DNA of 64,000 bases from Cyanophora paradoxa. Its lineage: Eukaryota > Glaucocystophyceae > Cyanophorales > Cyanophoraceae. Positions 10,251-21,268 of this stretch are shown one piece after another. Under the pieces are notes generated by a model, which saw only the letters and a program-made list of their open reading frames with translations, was not told the origin of the DNA and made no database searches. The translations under genes and the position numbers were made by a program. Position 1 is the stretch's first letter; each line of letters begins with the position of its first letter. The stretch covers positions 188,147 through 252,146 of the forward strand of contig QPMI01000495.1 in the NCBI GenBank assembly GCA_004431415.1, in the 5' to 3' direction.

Positions 10251-13101
10251 ATGGCTTCGACCACGTTAACATTCAGTTTTCGGCGAGCTGCGTCGTCGAT
10301 ATCGACGCCAGCGGCCGCGGCCGGCGCGGCGTCGGCGGCCGGCGCGGCGTCGGAGCCTCGTTCACGACACCGATCTAGATCTCCTGCAGCGTCAGCGCCA
10401 GCGGAGAAACGAAGCGAGGGGCGGTACGCTCCTCGGCGGGCGTCAGCGGATGGCGCAGGGCGCAGCAGAGGCGGCCAGAGCGTGCGAAAGGAGCACGCAG
10501 GGGAGGATCCGGAGTCGCGCTCGCTGCGGCCGCGGGGGAGGAGCGCGCCGCCCGCGGGGCTGAGCGAGAGTGCTAGTAGGCGGCCGTCGCCTTTCACAGT
10601 CAAAGGACTCTTCCTTCTCAACCGGCCGGAGGAGGCCGTGCAGATGTTCGAGGAGGCGGTCAGGAGGGGGACGGCGGTGGCGACCCGGCTGACAGACCTG
10701 CTCAAGGGCCTGTGCGAGGCCCGGAAAGTGGACGTGGCGCGCAAGTACTTCGACCGGGCCTCGTCGCGGGAGCCGGGGTACCCACCGATGGACGAGTTTC
10801 TCTACTCGGCAATGGGTATCTTTGACAGTGGGAGTCAACGCCGAAGTTGGGTCCGCCCCCGCTGAAACGCGCGCCCGCAGTTGATGGCTATCTGGGCGCC
10901 TCAAGGTCCGGAGACGCGTGGGAGTTGGTCCAGCGAATGCTGGCCGATTTTGAAGGGCGCATGAGCACGGCGATGTACAGCGTGGCGGTCTGCGCCTGTC
11001 GCGACCTCGCCTCCGACCGATACTGGCAAGTCTTCGTCGGCATCGTCCTCTACATTAAATTTTTCCCTCTATCCGCTCGCTCCTAAACGTTTCCATCGAT
11101 CCCAGCCAGGAGGCACTTCGGTCGAAATGCGTCGCCCTGGCGGAACGGCTCGTCAACGATGCCCTCCAGAGCAAACGGGCTGCCACCACAGTGATTCAGC
11201 CGCTGGTGAGTGCGCGAGTGATCTTGCCTTGCAGCGCTAGCGTTTTCTCAGCTCGGCGCACAGTTGCAACTATACGCCCACTTCGGCCGTTTCGAAGACG
11301 CGAGCACCCTGCTTCGGCGATGCGAAGAGGCCCACATTCCCCTGGATGTTTCTTGCTTCAGTGTCCTCATCAGCGAGTGCGCGGACCGCCGCGAATGGCA
11401 TCGCGGAAAAGTCTTCTGGCAACTGCTGCAGCGGTCTAAGCTTCACGTCGGAATCATCCCTTGGAGTGTGTCTCTGACGCCGTCGCAATATTTGTCCCGC
11501 AATATTCGTCCCGTAGGCGACTCTATATCTGACGCATCTGCCATCTGCAGACTCGTACCTCAAGCTGTGCCTGTCGTGCCCCAGGGAGTCGATGGACGAG
11601 CTCCGATCAAAGCTCATCGAAGCCGGACTGCCAGTCAGTGTGGACGGGGTAGTGCGGTTGCTGCAGCGGGGCATGCAGAGCGCAGGCATCGAGTTCGACT
11701 GCATCTCCTTTTCGACTGTCGTGCGTGAGATTAGTCCAACGGCCGTGGCTTGTCGTTTGTAACGGTTGGTCCGCTTCGTGGCTTAACTTCAGGTGCACCA
11801 TTTCGCTGTCACGGGGCAGATGGATCAGGCCACGAAGTGGTTGCAGGCTACGCGGAAGGCGGGCCAGACGGATTTGGGTACGTACGGCGCGTTCCTGAAG
11901 CCAATCGGTTCGTGAGATGCCCAGAACTGTGAAGTGCATGTGAACGTTCACATGTTTTATAGCTAGTGACGCTTTTGCTGAACGCCTGCCGTAGCGAGAG
12001 CAGCCGCGCCGGACTTGGCTATTATACAGCACGCTCTGGACATGATGCGCGCGGACGGCCTGGATCCGGAATCCGATCTGCCGTTCGTCTGTCTGCTTAT
12101 ACAGGTGGCCATCTATGTCTACGCGGACGAGTCGTCTAGGGACTCATGATCAGCACTCTAACCTTGGCCGTGCGTGCAGGAGTACAGCAGAGCGCGCAGG
12201 CACGACAAGGCACAGGGGATTATCGACAGGCTTCTGGAGGCATCCTCGAATGGGGAGCGGCTGCTCAATCGTCAGACTCTCTCTTCAATCCTGGGTCCGT
12301 GTTCGGTACTATAGCTAGTACAGTACTCGGCTCTCCTTTGAGCTTGAAATAAGTGTCTAATATCGATAGAGCGACAGACTCGTTCGGGTGGCTGGGCGGC
12401 CAGGAGGGCGTCAACAAAATTCACGCGCTGCTGCGGGCACTGCGAGACGGAAAGCACGGCGGGCTGCGCAACCTGAACGCGAACGTCGTCTGCAGCACCG
12501 CCGAAGTGCGCCGAGCTCGACTTCGCATTAATGTTGGATCGTATCCACGTCGCGGCGTTTGACTTGTGCGGCACAGGCGCTCTCGCGGTGCAAAGAGGTC
12601 GACATGCCATTCGAGACAGCGCGGGCGCTGCTTGGGGAGCTGGGGCTGCGCGCCACGTCCAAGGTGCCCCACATACAAATCGTCGATTCCGCGGCCAAGT
12701 TCCGTCTGCTGAAATTCGGTCCCGCTGCAGATTTTAACGACATTGGCGCACGGCTACTTCGCCAGCGGCCGCGTTGTTCAGGCCGTGCGTCGCGTGGAAG
12801 AGCTACTCGAAGACCCGAAGCTGCGCCCCTCCGAAACTCTTGACGAGAAGTTCTGGGTTCGCGATCGCCACTCCTTTTAATCCTAGAACTGCAGATTTCA
12901 GCAGCCTCTCTAACGCCCTCGATCCAGGATGTGATGTGTGGGCGCGTCGCGAGCTGGCAGGGGGAAGAAGGCAGCAGAGGCCACAGGGACAAGCTGGAGG
13001 CGGCGCGGGTGCTGGCGGCGCTGCTGGATCGACACCCGCACGCGGTCGTGAAGTACACAGAGACGATTCGCGCGCTTGCGGCAACTGCAGAGGCGAACTA
13101 G
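10251..13101 (+). CDS. Pentatricopeptide-repeat (PPR) protein, probably organellar
   Basis: ATG 10,251 (context CACATGG) opens a basic, Ser/Ala-rich N terminus (MASTTLTFSFRRAASSIST) like an organelle transit peptide. PPR helices follow: KGLFLLNRPEEAVQMFEEAV, TDLLKGLCEARKVDVARKYF, DAWELVQRMLADFEGR with TAMYSVAVCACRDLA, and LYAHFGRFEDASTLLRRCEE with SCFSVLISECADRREWH. Further ones are VHHFAVTGQMDQATKWLQAT and YSRARRHDKAQGIIDRLLEA. These are 35-residue helix-turn-helix repeats split over several exons with short introns. The last exon ends RALAATAEAN with a stop at 13,099-13,101. PPR proteins bind organellar RNA in a sequence-specific way and act in its processing, stability or translation. The target cannot be predicted here because exon borders are uncertain. 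Confidence 0.75.
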
Positions 13102-13293
13102 AGCGCCTTGTATACGTCGTAGCCTAGTGCCTTGCGCCGCGAACCGTCAACAAAATACGTAGTCCGTGGCCATCGTTTAAATTAATGCAGTGCCCAGGCT
13201 AATCCCTCGAATCCGCACGTACACCCGGGTCATGTGCATGATCATAGCGCAAATCACAGCGGATTCACAGCTACTACTAATACTACCACCACG

Positions 13294-13597
13294 CTACGTG
13301 TACCCGGACGACCGGGGCCGATCGACGGCGGCCTCCGGGCCGCTGGCCATCGCCCCCCCGTCTGCGCCGCGCATGAGCGGGGACCGCGGCCGGCCCGCCC
13401 CGGGCCCCCGAGCGCGAAACCTGAGAGCGCACCCGAGTACCGGCGGGGGCCCCCGGCGGGCTCCTCTGGGACCAGGCCGCCCTTCCGCCTGCGCGAACGA
13501 AGTGAGAGCCGCCCCGCCCGGATTCGAGCCGGGGGCCTCAAACCTGTCGGGCGGCACGGAGGGCTGCGACGCGCGCCGGCCGGCGGGCGCCGACGGC

Positions 13598-13633
<36 letters not shown>

Positions 13634-16600
13634 AGGACGTCGCGCACGCCGCCGTCCTCGCCGGCGCTCGCGCGGGGTCCTCGGAGGGCCGGCGGGAGGC
13701 GGCGGCGGAGGGCGGCTCAGTCAGGCCCCCCGGGGGCCCCCGTCCTCGCTGGAGGGCCGCCGCTCCGCCCCGCCGTCGCCGGCGGCGTCGCCGCCGCTGC
13801 CACCGCCGCCGCCGCCGCGCCGGGGCCCGCCCCCGCCCCGCCCCCGACCTTCGCCCTCGCCTGCCCCGCCCCGCCCGGAGTCACATCTTCCGCGCGGAGG
13901 CGGAAGCGGAACCGCGGGGAGCCGAACCTGCGCCTGGATCTTCTGCGTCTGGCCGGCGACCTTCTTCTGCTCGTAGTAGACGCGGGGGTACCGCGCCGTC
14001 TGCTCCAGGAGACCGTTCTCCTTCAGGCAGCGCGTGAAGACCGCCAACGGCATCTGCGAGAACGTTCCCCTTCAGCGGGGCGTGTGAGCAAGTAAAGCGG
14101 CCTCCGCCGGATTCGAACCTGGGTCGTGGCGACGAAGGTCGTGACGAGGCCGCCGCCGGCCTCCCCCCCGCCGGCCTCGCCGCCCTGCGCGCCAGATCAG
14201 GGGGAGAGAAAGGGACGGGCGATCGATCAGTTAGCGCGTCCAGCGCGCGCTAGCTGTTTGGTCCGGGCGGGGCGGGGCGGGGCGGGGGCGCACGGGGCCG
14301 CCGGCGTAGGCGCCGGAGGCGATCATCGCCTCCTTGAACATCCGCACGATCTGATCCGAAGGTCAGCCGCGGCGCCGGGGAGGGCGGGGGGGCGGGGCAT
14401 TCGGGGGTGGGCGGGCCTGGAGGCGGGTGAGGGCGGGGTTGAGGCGGTAGAGGCAGCGGCCGAACTCGTTGAGGAAGAGGCCGCCGCGGCCCTCCGCGTC
14501 CGCCTCGAAGAAGAGCGCTTCCGCCTGCCTGCGCCCCCCGCTCGGCCCTGCCCGAAGAGGCCCCGCCCGGCGGGCCAGCCAGGATCTAGGACGGGGCGGG
14601 GAGGGGCGGGGCGGGGCGGACGCGTCGACGTCGCCGTCGGGGAGGCGGAGGTCGGCGAGGACCCACTCCACGAGCACCGCGTTCAGGTCCACCCGCTGCA
14701 CCTCCCGCCTGCCGGGGGCGAGAGAGAACCTCAGCGGAGATCGGCGGGGATTAGGGGGGCGGGGCAGGGGCGGCGCGCCCGCCGTCGGTGGCCTTGACGG
14801 TCCTCGCGCGGACGGCCGCCGCGAGGTTCGCCAGCCACGCCTCCGCCGCGTGCTCGCCCCCGCCCGAGGCAGCCGCAGCGGCCGGCGCGACCGCCCCCAC
14901 CGGGGCACCGCCGCCGGCGCCGGGGGGGCCGGAGAGGGCCGGCGGGAGCGGGGAGGGGGCCTGCGAGGCAGCGGCCCCGGGGCCCCCGGGGGGCGGGTCG
15001 AAGATCAGGTGCCGCGCCGCGTCCACGACCCGCGGGGCCGAGACCTGCCAAGGCGAGCTGAGGGGGGGAGATGCCGCGAGGGGGGGAGGGGTAGGGGCAG
15101 GGGGGTACCCAGTGCCGCCCGTCCTTCTCCGGGGCGCTGTCCTTCAGCGGCTGGCCCGCCGCGCTGCGGGGGGCAGAATTGAGGGAGGGAAGAAGATGGA
15201 AGAGGGGGGTACAGAGGGGAACGAATGAAGGAACCTCCGGGATACCGCATCGTAGAACGCGAGGTACACGTCGAGAGCCTCCGTCGAGAGGGACGCCGTG
15301 GGGTGAACCTGGAGAGGGGTACGGGTTCGGGGACCCGGGGCGAAGAGAGGAAGGGTGCCCACGCGCCTGCATGAATCGCGCCATCGTATCCCTGCGGACG
15401 GAGGGGGTAAGGATGGCTTCCGGGGGGTAACAGCGGGGAGGGGTACAGGAAAAGGAGCGCACGCGATGGTGGACTTGTCCTGGTGGTACACCACTGACGC
15501 GAAGAACGAGGAGAGGTGCTGGGGGGGGGAAGCTCGAGGGGGGTACGGTGATTCGGAACAGGGGTACGGGGCCGGACCTGCTCTGCGAGGGCGCGGAGGC
15601 CGAACTTGGCGAGGAAGTACTCCATCAGGAAGGCGGTCCTGGGGAGTACGGGATCGGAAAGCGCAAGGGGTACGTGATCGAGGGGCGGACATGGGTAGGT
15701 GGGAGGAGCGGCCTTTCGCGTCCTCGTTGCGGTCCGCCTCGAGCTGAGGTGCGGGTGAGGATCTCAAGGGGGGTACGGCGAAAAGAAGGGGGTGGCGGAC
15801 CTTCTCGAAATAGATGTCGCCGATGAGGGCCGCGAGCTTCTTCATTCGCATCGGCTTGCCCCGCACGACGGCAGCGTTCAAACCCGCCTGTACCCCCGAA
15901 CGTCAGCTCGAACGAAGTGCGTGTGCGCGATTCTCGGGAGGGGTACGCGCCTTCTTCAGCCACCCGAGGAACGACATGTGCGCGCGCTGTCCGAGCTGGA
16001 GGAAAACTCAAGTCAGGCCCCTGGGGGGCTTGCGGCGGGGGGTACGCCCACCTGCGGGGCCTCGCCGGTGATGACGCGGGGCGGCTTGGGCCCCCGGTCC
16101 CTCCTCCTGGTCGTGCGCTTCCGGGCCCGCGGCCCCGCCTCCGCCTCCTCCTCCTCCTCCTCCTCCTCCACCGGCTCCACTGCGCGGTGGGGGTACATGG
16201 ACACGTCGGCGGGAAGGAGGGGAGGGGGGTACGCGGGCGCACGCTCGTCCTCGTCGCCCTCGCCCTCGCCCTCCGCCTCCGGCTCGTGGTCGTCCTCCAT
16301 CCCCGCCGCCGCCTGCGGCGAAAGCATTCGATCGCGGGGGTACACGTGCAGGGCGGAGGGGGGGGGGGGCGGACCTGGAGCTCCTCGGCGCTGGCGGCGA
16401 TGACGTTGGCCTCCATCGTGCCCTCCCAGCTCCCGAAGCCCTGCCCCGCCTCAGAGATGAAGAGGAAGGGAAAAGATAGGAAGGGATGGGCGCACGGAGC
16501 CCTCGATGTGGACGGCGAAGACGGACCAGTCGGTCTGCGTGGTCGCGCAGGGGGCCCCCTCCGCCTCCCGCGCCCCCGCCCCCGCCCCGCCCGCCGTCTG

Positions 16601-19600
16601 CGTCCCCTTCGAGTACTCTGCGCCCCGCCCGCCCCGTCGGCCGCGCCGAGAACGGGGCGGCGGGGCCCGCTCGCACCGGCGGCGTGGGCGGCGGCGGCCT
16701 CGGCGCGGCGCTCGGGGTCGCGCTCCCACGCCAGCGCCGCCTCCAGCTCCGCCACCCGCCCCTGCGGGGCGAGGGGTCGGCCGGGGCGGGGCGGGGACGG
16801 GGGCGGGGAGCCCGCTTCGCAGCCTCCGCTCTGTTTTGCTGGGCGGGCGGGCGGGGCGGGCGGGCACCTGGAGCTCGTCGGCCTCGGCGCGGGCGGCGAC
16901 GGCGGCTTCCATCTCGGCGCCGCCCCACTCCGTCTGCGCCTCCCCGTCCTCCGCGTTCGCCCTGCCGCAGCCCTCGCTTGGCTCGGGGCGGGGCCGGGCG
17001 GCGGGGAGAGCGCGGACGGGCGCTTGGAGCCGCGGCGGGCGAGGGCGTCGCCGATCTGCACGTGCACCTCCTCCAGCTTCTGCACCCGGTCCTCCAGCTG
17101 CGCCCCGGCGTGAGGGGCGGGGGCAGAGGAGGGGCGGGGCGGGGCGGGGCGGGGCGGGGCGCGGACGGAGGCGGCGATGCGGGGCACGCGCTCCTTGGGG
17201 ACGTCCGGCCGCTCCGCCAGCTGCCCGCCCCCGCCCCGCCGCCCCCGTCAGCCGGGCCCCCGCGCGATCCCCGCGGGGCGCGCGGGGCCCCCGCACCTGC
17301 TGCACCGCCTCCATCTCGTCCTCCATGCCCAGCTGGGGGGGGGGGCGGAGGGTGAGGGGGGGTACACGGTCTGATGCGTGGGGAGGCGGGTGGGGGTACC
17401 AGCGTCTCGGAGACCTTCTCCATGAGCGTCGAGCGCCGCCGCTGCGGGGGCGGGGTACACTCAGCCCCCCGCTCCCCCACTCCACCCGAGCGTCCTCTAC
17501 CCCCTGTACCCCCCCCCCTCCCCCCCCGCCGGGCGCGCCTGCCAGATGGCGGGGAGGGTGAGGCTGGCGTTCTCCGTCGGCTCCTCGTCCAGCTCCGCCG
17601 CCGCCTGCCGCCCCGCAAAGTAAGCCGGGGCCGTGGAGAGAAGGGGGCGGGGGGGCGGGCCTGGGAGCCTCGGCTGGTGGGGCGGCTCTCGCCGAGCGCC
17701 TGCTCGGCCTCCTCCTGGCTCTCGTAGACCCCCGTCGCCACCAGGCTCTGCAGGGGAGAGCCCGTCGCCGAGGGAGGGGGGGAGGAGAGGGGGGGTGGGG
17801 ATCACCTGGGCGGAGGCCCACTTGCGGTACGCCGAGGTCGACCGCTGCAGCCGGACGTACTTGTCCAGGCCCTGCGCGCCGCGCCGCGCCGCGTCAGGCG
17901 TCCCGCGCCGGGCGGAGGGAAGGGGGGGAGGGAGGGACGGGGGGTACCGGGATGAGCTCGAGGCCGGTCTGGGCCTCTGCGTCCCGGCGCCAGGCCGCCG
18001 CGAGGTCCGCTGCGGTGCGGCCGAAAGCAACCGGAGGAGGGGCGGGGTGAGCGCGTGGGCAGCGGCGGCGCCGACGCGCTTGGTCGTCGCGGGGTCGGGC
18101 CGGGGCGCACGCGTGACCTCGGTCTCGGTTTCGAGGGTCACGGCGGGGGCGCGGAAGCCGGCGAGGCGCTGGACGAGGCCCTGCGGGGAGACGGGGGCGT
18201 CAGGGAAGGGTCTTCAAGAGGTCTCTGATGGGGGCGGGGCGGGGCGCGCCTCGCGGTCCCCGCCGGCGTCCTTGAGCTGCGCCATCAGCTGCTCCATGTT
18301 CTTCTCCTGCGCCGCGGCATCAGCCCCCCCGCCCGCGTCGCCCTGGGGGGCACGGGGCCGGCCGCACGAGGTCGGCGATCTCGGCGAGGAGCTTCGCGAT
18401 CTCCTCGTCGCGCTCCGCCAGCTGCGGGGTACGCGAATCAAATCGGGTTCAGGTGGGTCCGGGCCGCCGGGGCGCCGGGTCGGGTCGGGTCGCACCAGGT
18501 CCCTCTGCACGAAGGAGTCCAGGTCGGGCTCCGTGTCGGGGGCCCCGCCGGGGGGGCCCGCCGCCGGCGCCGGGGCGGGCGCCTCGCCCTCGGCGGGGGC
18601 GGCGGGGCCGGCGCCGAGGGGCCTTCCCCTGCGCGCCCCCTCAGACGAGCGCCAGCTCCGGTGCGAGCTCTAGACAGGCGGGGCGGGGCGGGGCGGGCCT
18701 GCTCGAGGGCGCGCTGGTCGGCGGCGGCGCGCTGGCGGGCGGCCCGGAGGCGCGCCTCCGCCGGCTGCTTCTCCTTCAGCCGCACCGCCATCTATCCAAG
18801 CGGTGAGGGGGCAGCAACAACAAGGGGCGGGGCGGGGGGCGTACCTCCCGCCGCAACACCTCGGCGCGCTCCTCGGCGACGGCGAGGCGCAGCATCTCCA
18901 TCTCCTTCGCGTACTGCAGCGCCGCCGACGCCTTCTCCTCCACCTGCACGCGGCGTCGGCAGGGCGGGGCGCCCGGCCCCGGCGCGCGCGCGGGCCTGGA
19001 GGGCGAGCTTCTGGATGAGGAGCTTCCGGTCCTCCAGCTCGGCCTTCAGGCGCGTCCCCTCCGCCACCCGCAGCCGCACCTCCTGCGCCCCCGCCGTGAG
19101 CCCGGCCGGCCCCCGGAGGACGGGAAGGGAAGGGACGGGGGCGCGCGCGCCTGCTCGAGCTCGGCGGTGCGGGCCTGGAGCCGGGCGAGCTCGGCGTCCG
19201 CGTGCAGCGACGAGGGCGGCTTCGCCACCGCCAGCGACACGCTGCGGGGGGTACGGGGTCAGCGGGGGTGGGGCAGGCGTCACGGCAGGGGGGGCGGCCC
19301 GCCTCCGCTTGCGGTTGGGTATGCTCCCGCGCTTGCCGGCGGCGCCGGCGGCGGACGGGGGCGGGCCGGGGGAGGGCGGGGACCCCAGGGCCGGCCCGAA
19401 GCGCCCCAGCGCGGCCGCCAGCAGCGCCCGGTACCGCCGCGCGACCTGGGGGGTAGAGGATTGTCGGTACCCTTTTCAAACGACGAGGGGGGAGGGGTCG
19501 GCGCAGGGCGGCGGGGGGCGCACCCACTGAAGGAAGCGGCCCCTTTCGGCGCAGTGGACGGACTCCTGCCGCACGACCTCGTGCAGGGCGATCTGGGTCG

Positions 19601-21007
19601 AGTCCGGCCGGGGTCATTCATTCCCCGGTCGGGCTTCGAGGCGGGCTCGCGCCGGACCTCGAGCAGTCGGGCCTCCTCCGCCACTGACTCCGGATCCCGG
19701 GCGGGGGGTACCGCTCCGGGGGGCGGGGAGGCCGTGAGGAAGCCTGGCGCCGGTCGGAGGGCGATCAGGCGGGGCGGGGCGGAGGGGTACAGGGGTACAG
19801 GGGTACGGGCAGGGAGGGGGGGCACCATTCTCTCGGAGTACGCGCTCCGTCCACTCGGCGAGCTGCAAAGGGGGGATGGCGGGGGGTGAGAGGGGGCGCG
19901 GGAATGATGGGGGGGGGGTACGGCGCGCAAGCTCGACGTCGCGGCGCGAGGCGGGTACGCGGGCGGGGAAGATGTTCGTGTGCTTCGGAAGGCACGTGAG
20001 GCGGGTCGGGTAGATGGGATAAGGCAGAGGGGGCGTACCCATTGGCCATCGGTCGGGTCGTATTCCGTGTTCGGGGCCAGCTCGGGGTCCGTGGGGGGTA
20101 CGCTGCTTTTGACGACCACGTGGAAGTGCTCCGGGACCATTGTGGGGGGTACCGCGAATTCGGCAAACTCGGTGGGCTGGGGGGAGGGATCGGAGGCGAG
20201 GAGGGTAGCGAGGGCGCGGCCGCGGGGGGGAGAGACGGTGGTTGACTTTGCCGGAGCAGATTGGGGCATGTTGTGGGGGGCGGAGGGGGGCGGAGGGGAG
20301 TGGGAGGGTACAGGGCGATGGTTGCGGGAGGGTACGGCCGCCGATGCGGGGGCGGAGGCGGGGACGAGGGGGTCGAGGAGGGCCTGGACGTGGGGTAGGG
20401 GCTGCGCGAGGCGCGCGGGGGCGTTGAGGGTGGAGATGGGGCGCGGGAGGCGGCGGATTCCTGCGTGGGGGTCGGGCGAGGCCCGCCGCCTGGGGCCGTG
20501 CGCCGTCGAGGCGGGCGGCTGCTCGTCGCCCGCCCGCGGAGGGGGCGCCGCGGCCTGCGCGGGCGCGGGGGGCGGCCCGGCGGGGGGGAGGGTGCGGGCC
20601 CAGGGGTCGTCGGAGGCGGCGGTGCGGGGGATGGGGGGCACGACGGTCCAGCTGGAGGGCCACACGAAGTTCTCCGCCGTCGACACCTTCAGGAGCTTGG
20701 GCGGGAGCCGCTCGAAGGGCGAGGCCGCGCCCGCCGCGGGGCGAGCGTGCAGCGTCCCTTCCGAGCGCGTGCCGGCGAGGCCACGGCGGTCCTCGGCCGG
20801 CGGCGCGGGCGGCGGGTCGGGCACGTTCACGGGGAGGATCGCAAGCGAGTCCTCGCGGCCTGCCGCGGCCGTGCGCCTCATTCGCGCGAAGAGTATCAGA
20901 TCTAGAGATAGCCTCGAGCACGCACCGTGCACTGGAGCGGCATTCTTCCAGCGGGACCCCGCCGCCGGCGCTGGGGCCGCGGCAGGACCGCCGTCGACGT
21001 GCACCAT
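13294..21007 (-). CDS. Axonemal dynein light chain-domain (AXDND1/p28-like) coiled-coil protein, about 30 exons
   Basis: Candidate start at ATG 21,007. N-terminal exons are Pro/Ala-rich with VSTAENFVWPSSWTVVP, EHFHVVVKSSVPPTDPELA and NTEYDPTDGQWV. Then comes the axonemal light-chain signature: PARVPASRRDVELARR, LAEWTERVLREN, EEARLLEVRREPASKP and IALHEVVRQESVHCAERGRF (about 19,540-19,600), followed by VARRYRALLAAALGRFG. After this come coiled-coil exons (ELARLQARTAELEQ; RLKAELEDRKLLIQKLALQ; LQYAKEMEMLRLAVAEERAE; QLAERDEEIAKLLAEIADL) down to about 16,400. Next are acidic and basic linkers and a helical region (MEYFLAKFGLRALAEQ; SSFFASVVYHQDKST; EALFFEADAEGRGGLFLNEF). The family belongs to ciliary inner-arm dynein machinery, implying a flagellate. 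No gap between exons suggests two genes, but fusion of two neighbours (break near 16,000) is possible. The 3' end is uncertain within 13,294-13,930. Confidence 0.62.
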
Positions 21008-21268
21008 CGCAGGGGCGCTCCCCGCTGAGGGAAGCTAGCTGATGTGCCTGTGCAGCTTGAATCAAGAGCGCCTCCCGACTCCGCAAGCTCAGAGTCCACG
21101 CGACGTCGATCCTCTCAACGCCGCGGGTCTACTCATAGGAGGTGTGCAGGATGCGCTGCAGTTTCTATGGAGCGTTCGCTGCAGCCGTGGCGTGCGACGG
21201 GGCCCGTAGCTAAGTAGCTAGGTTTGGCAAGTTTGGGGGGAGCGTTTCGAAACGGGGTACAGCAAAGA

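Noticed and set aside
13515-13550. Second T-arm-like word (GGCTCGAATCCGGG, minus strand)
   Set aside because: Only about 45 nt could fold; no D arm or anticodon arm, and it fits an intron start of the same gene.
14100-14130. tRNA T-arm-like GGTTCGAATCC on the minus strand
   Set aside because: It is the start of an intron in the axonemal gene (exon ends VTTFVATTQ); the T stem has mismatches and no matching 5' half or anticodon arm is present.
15625-17821. Overlapping long ORFs on both strands around the axonemal gene
   Set aside because: Extreme GC content keeps all frames open; only the minus-strand exons bounded by splice sites have structured protein content.
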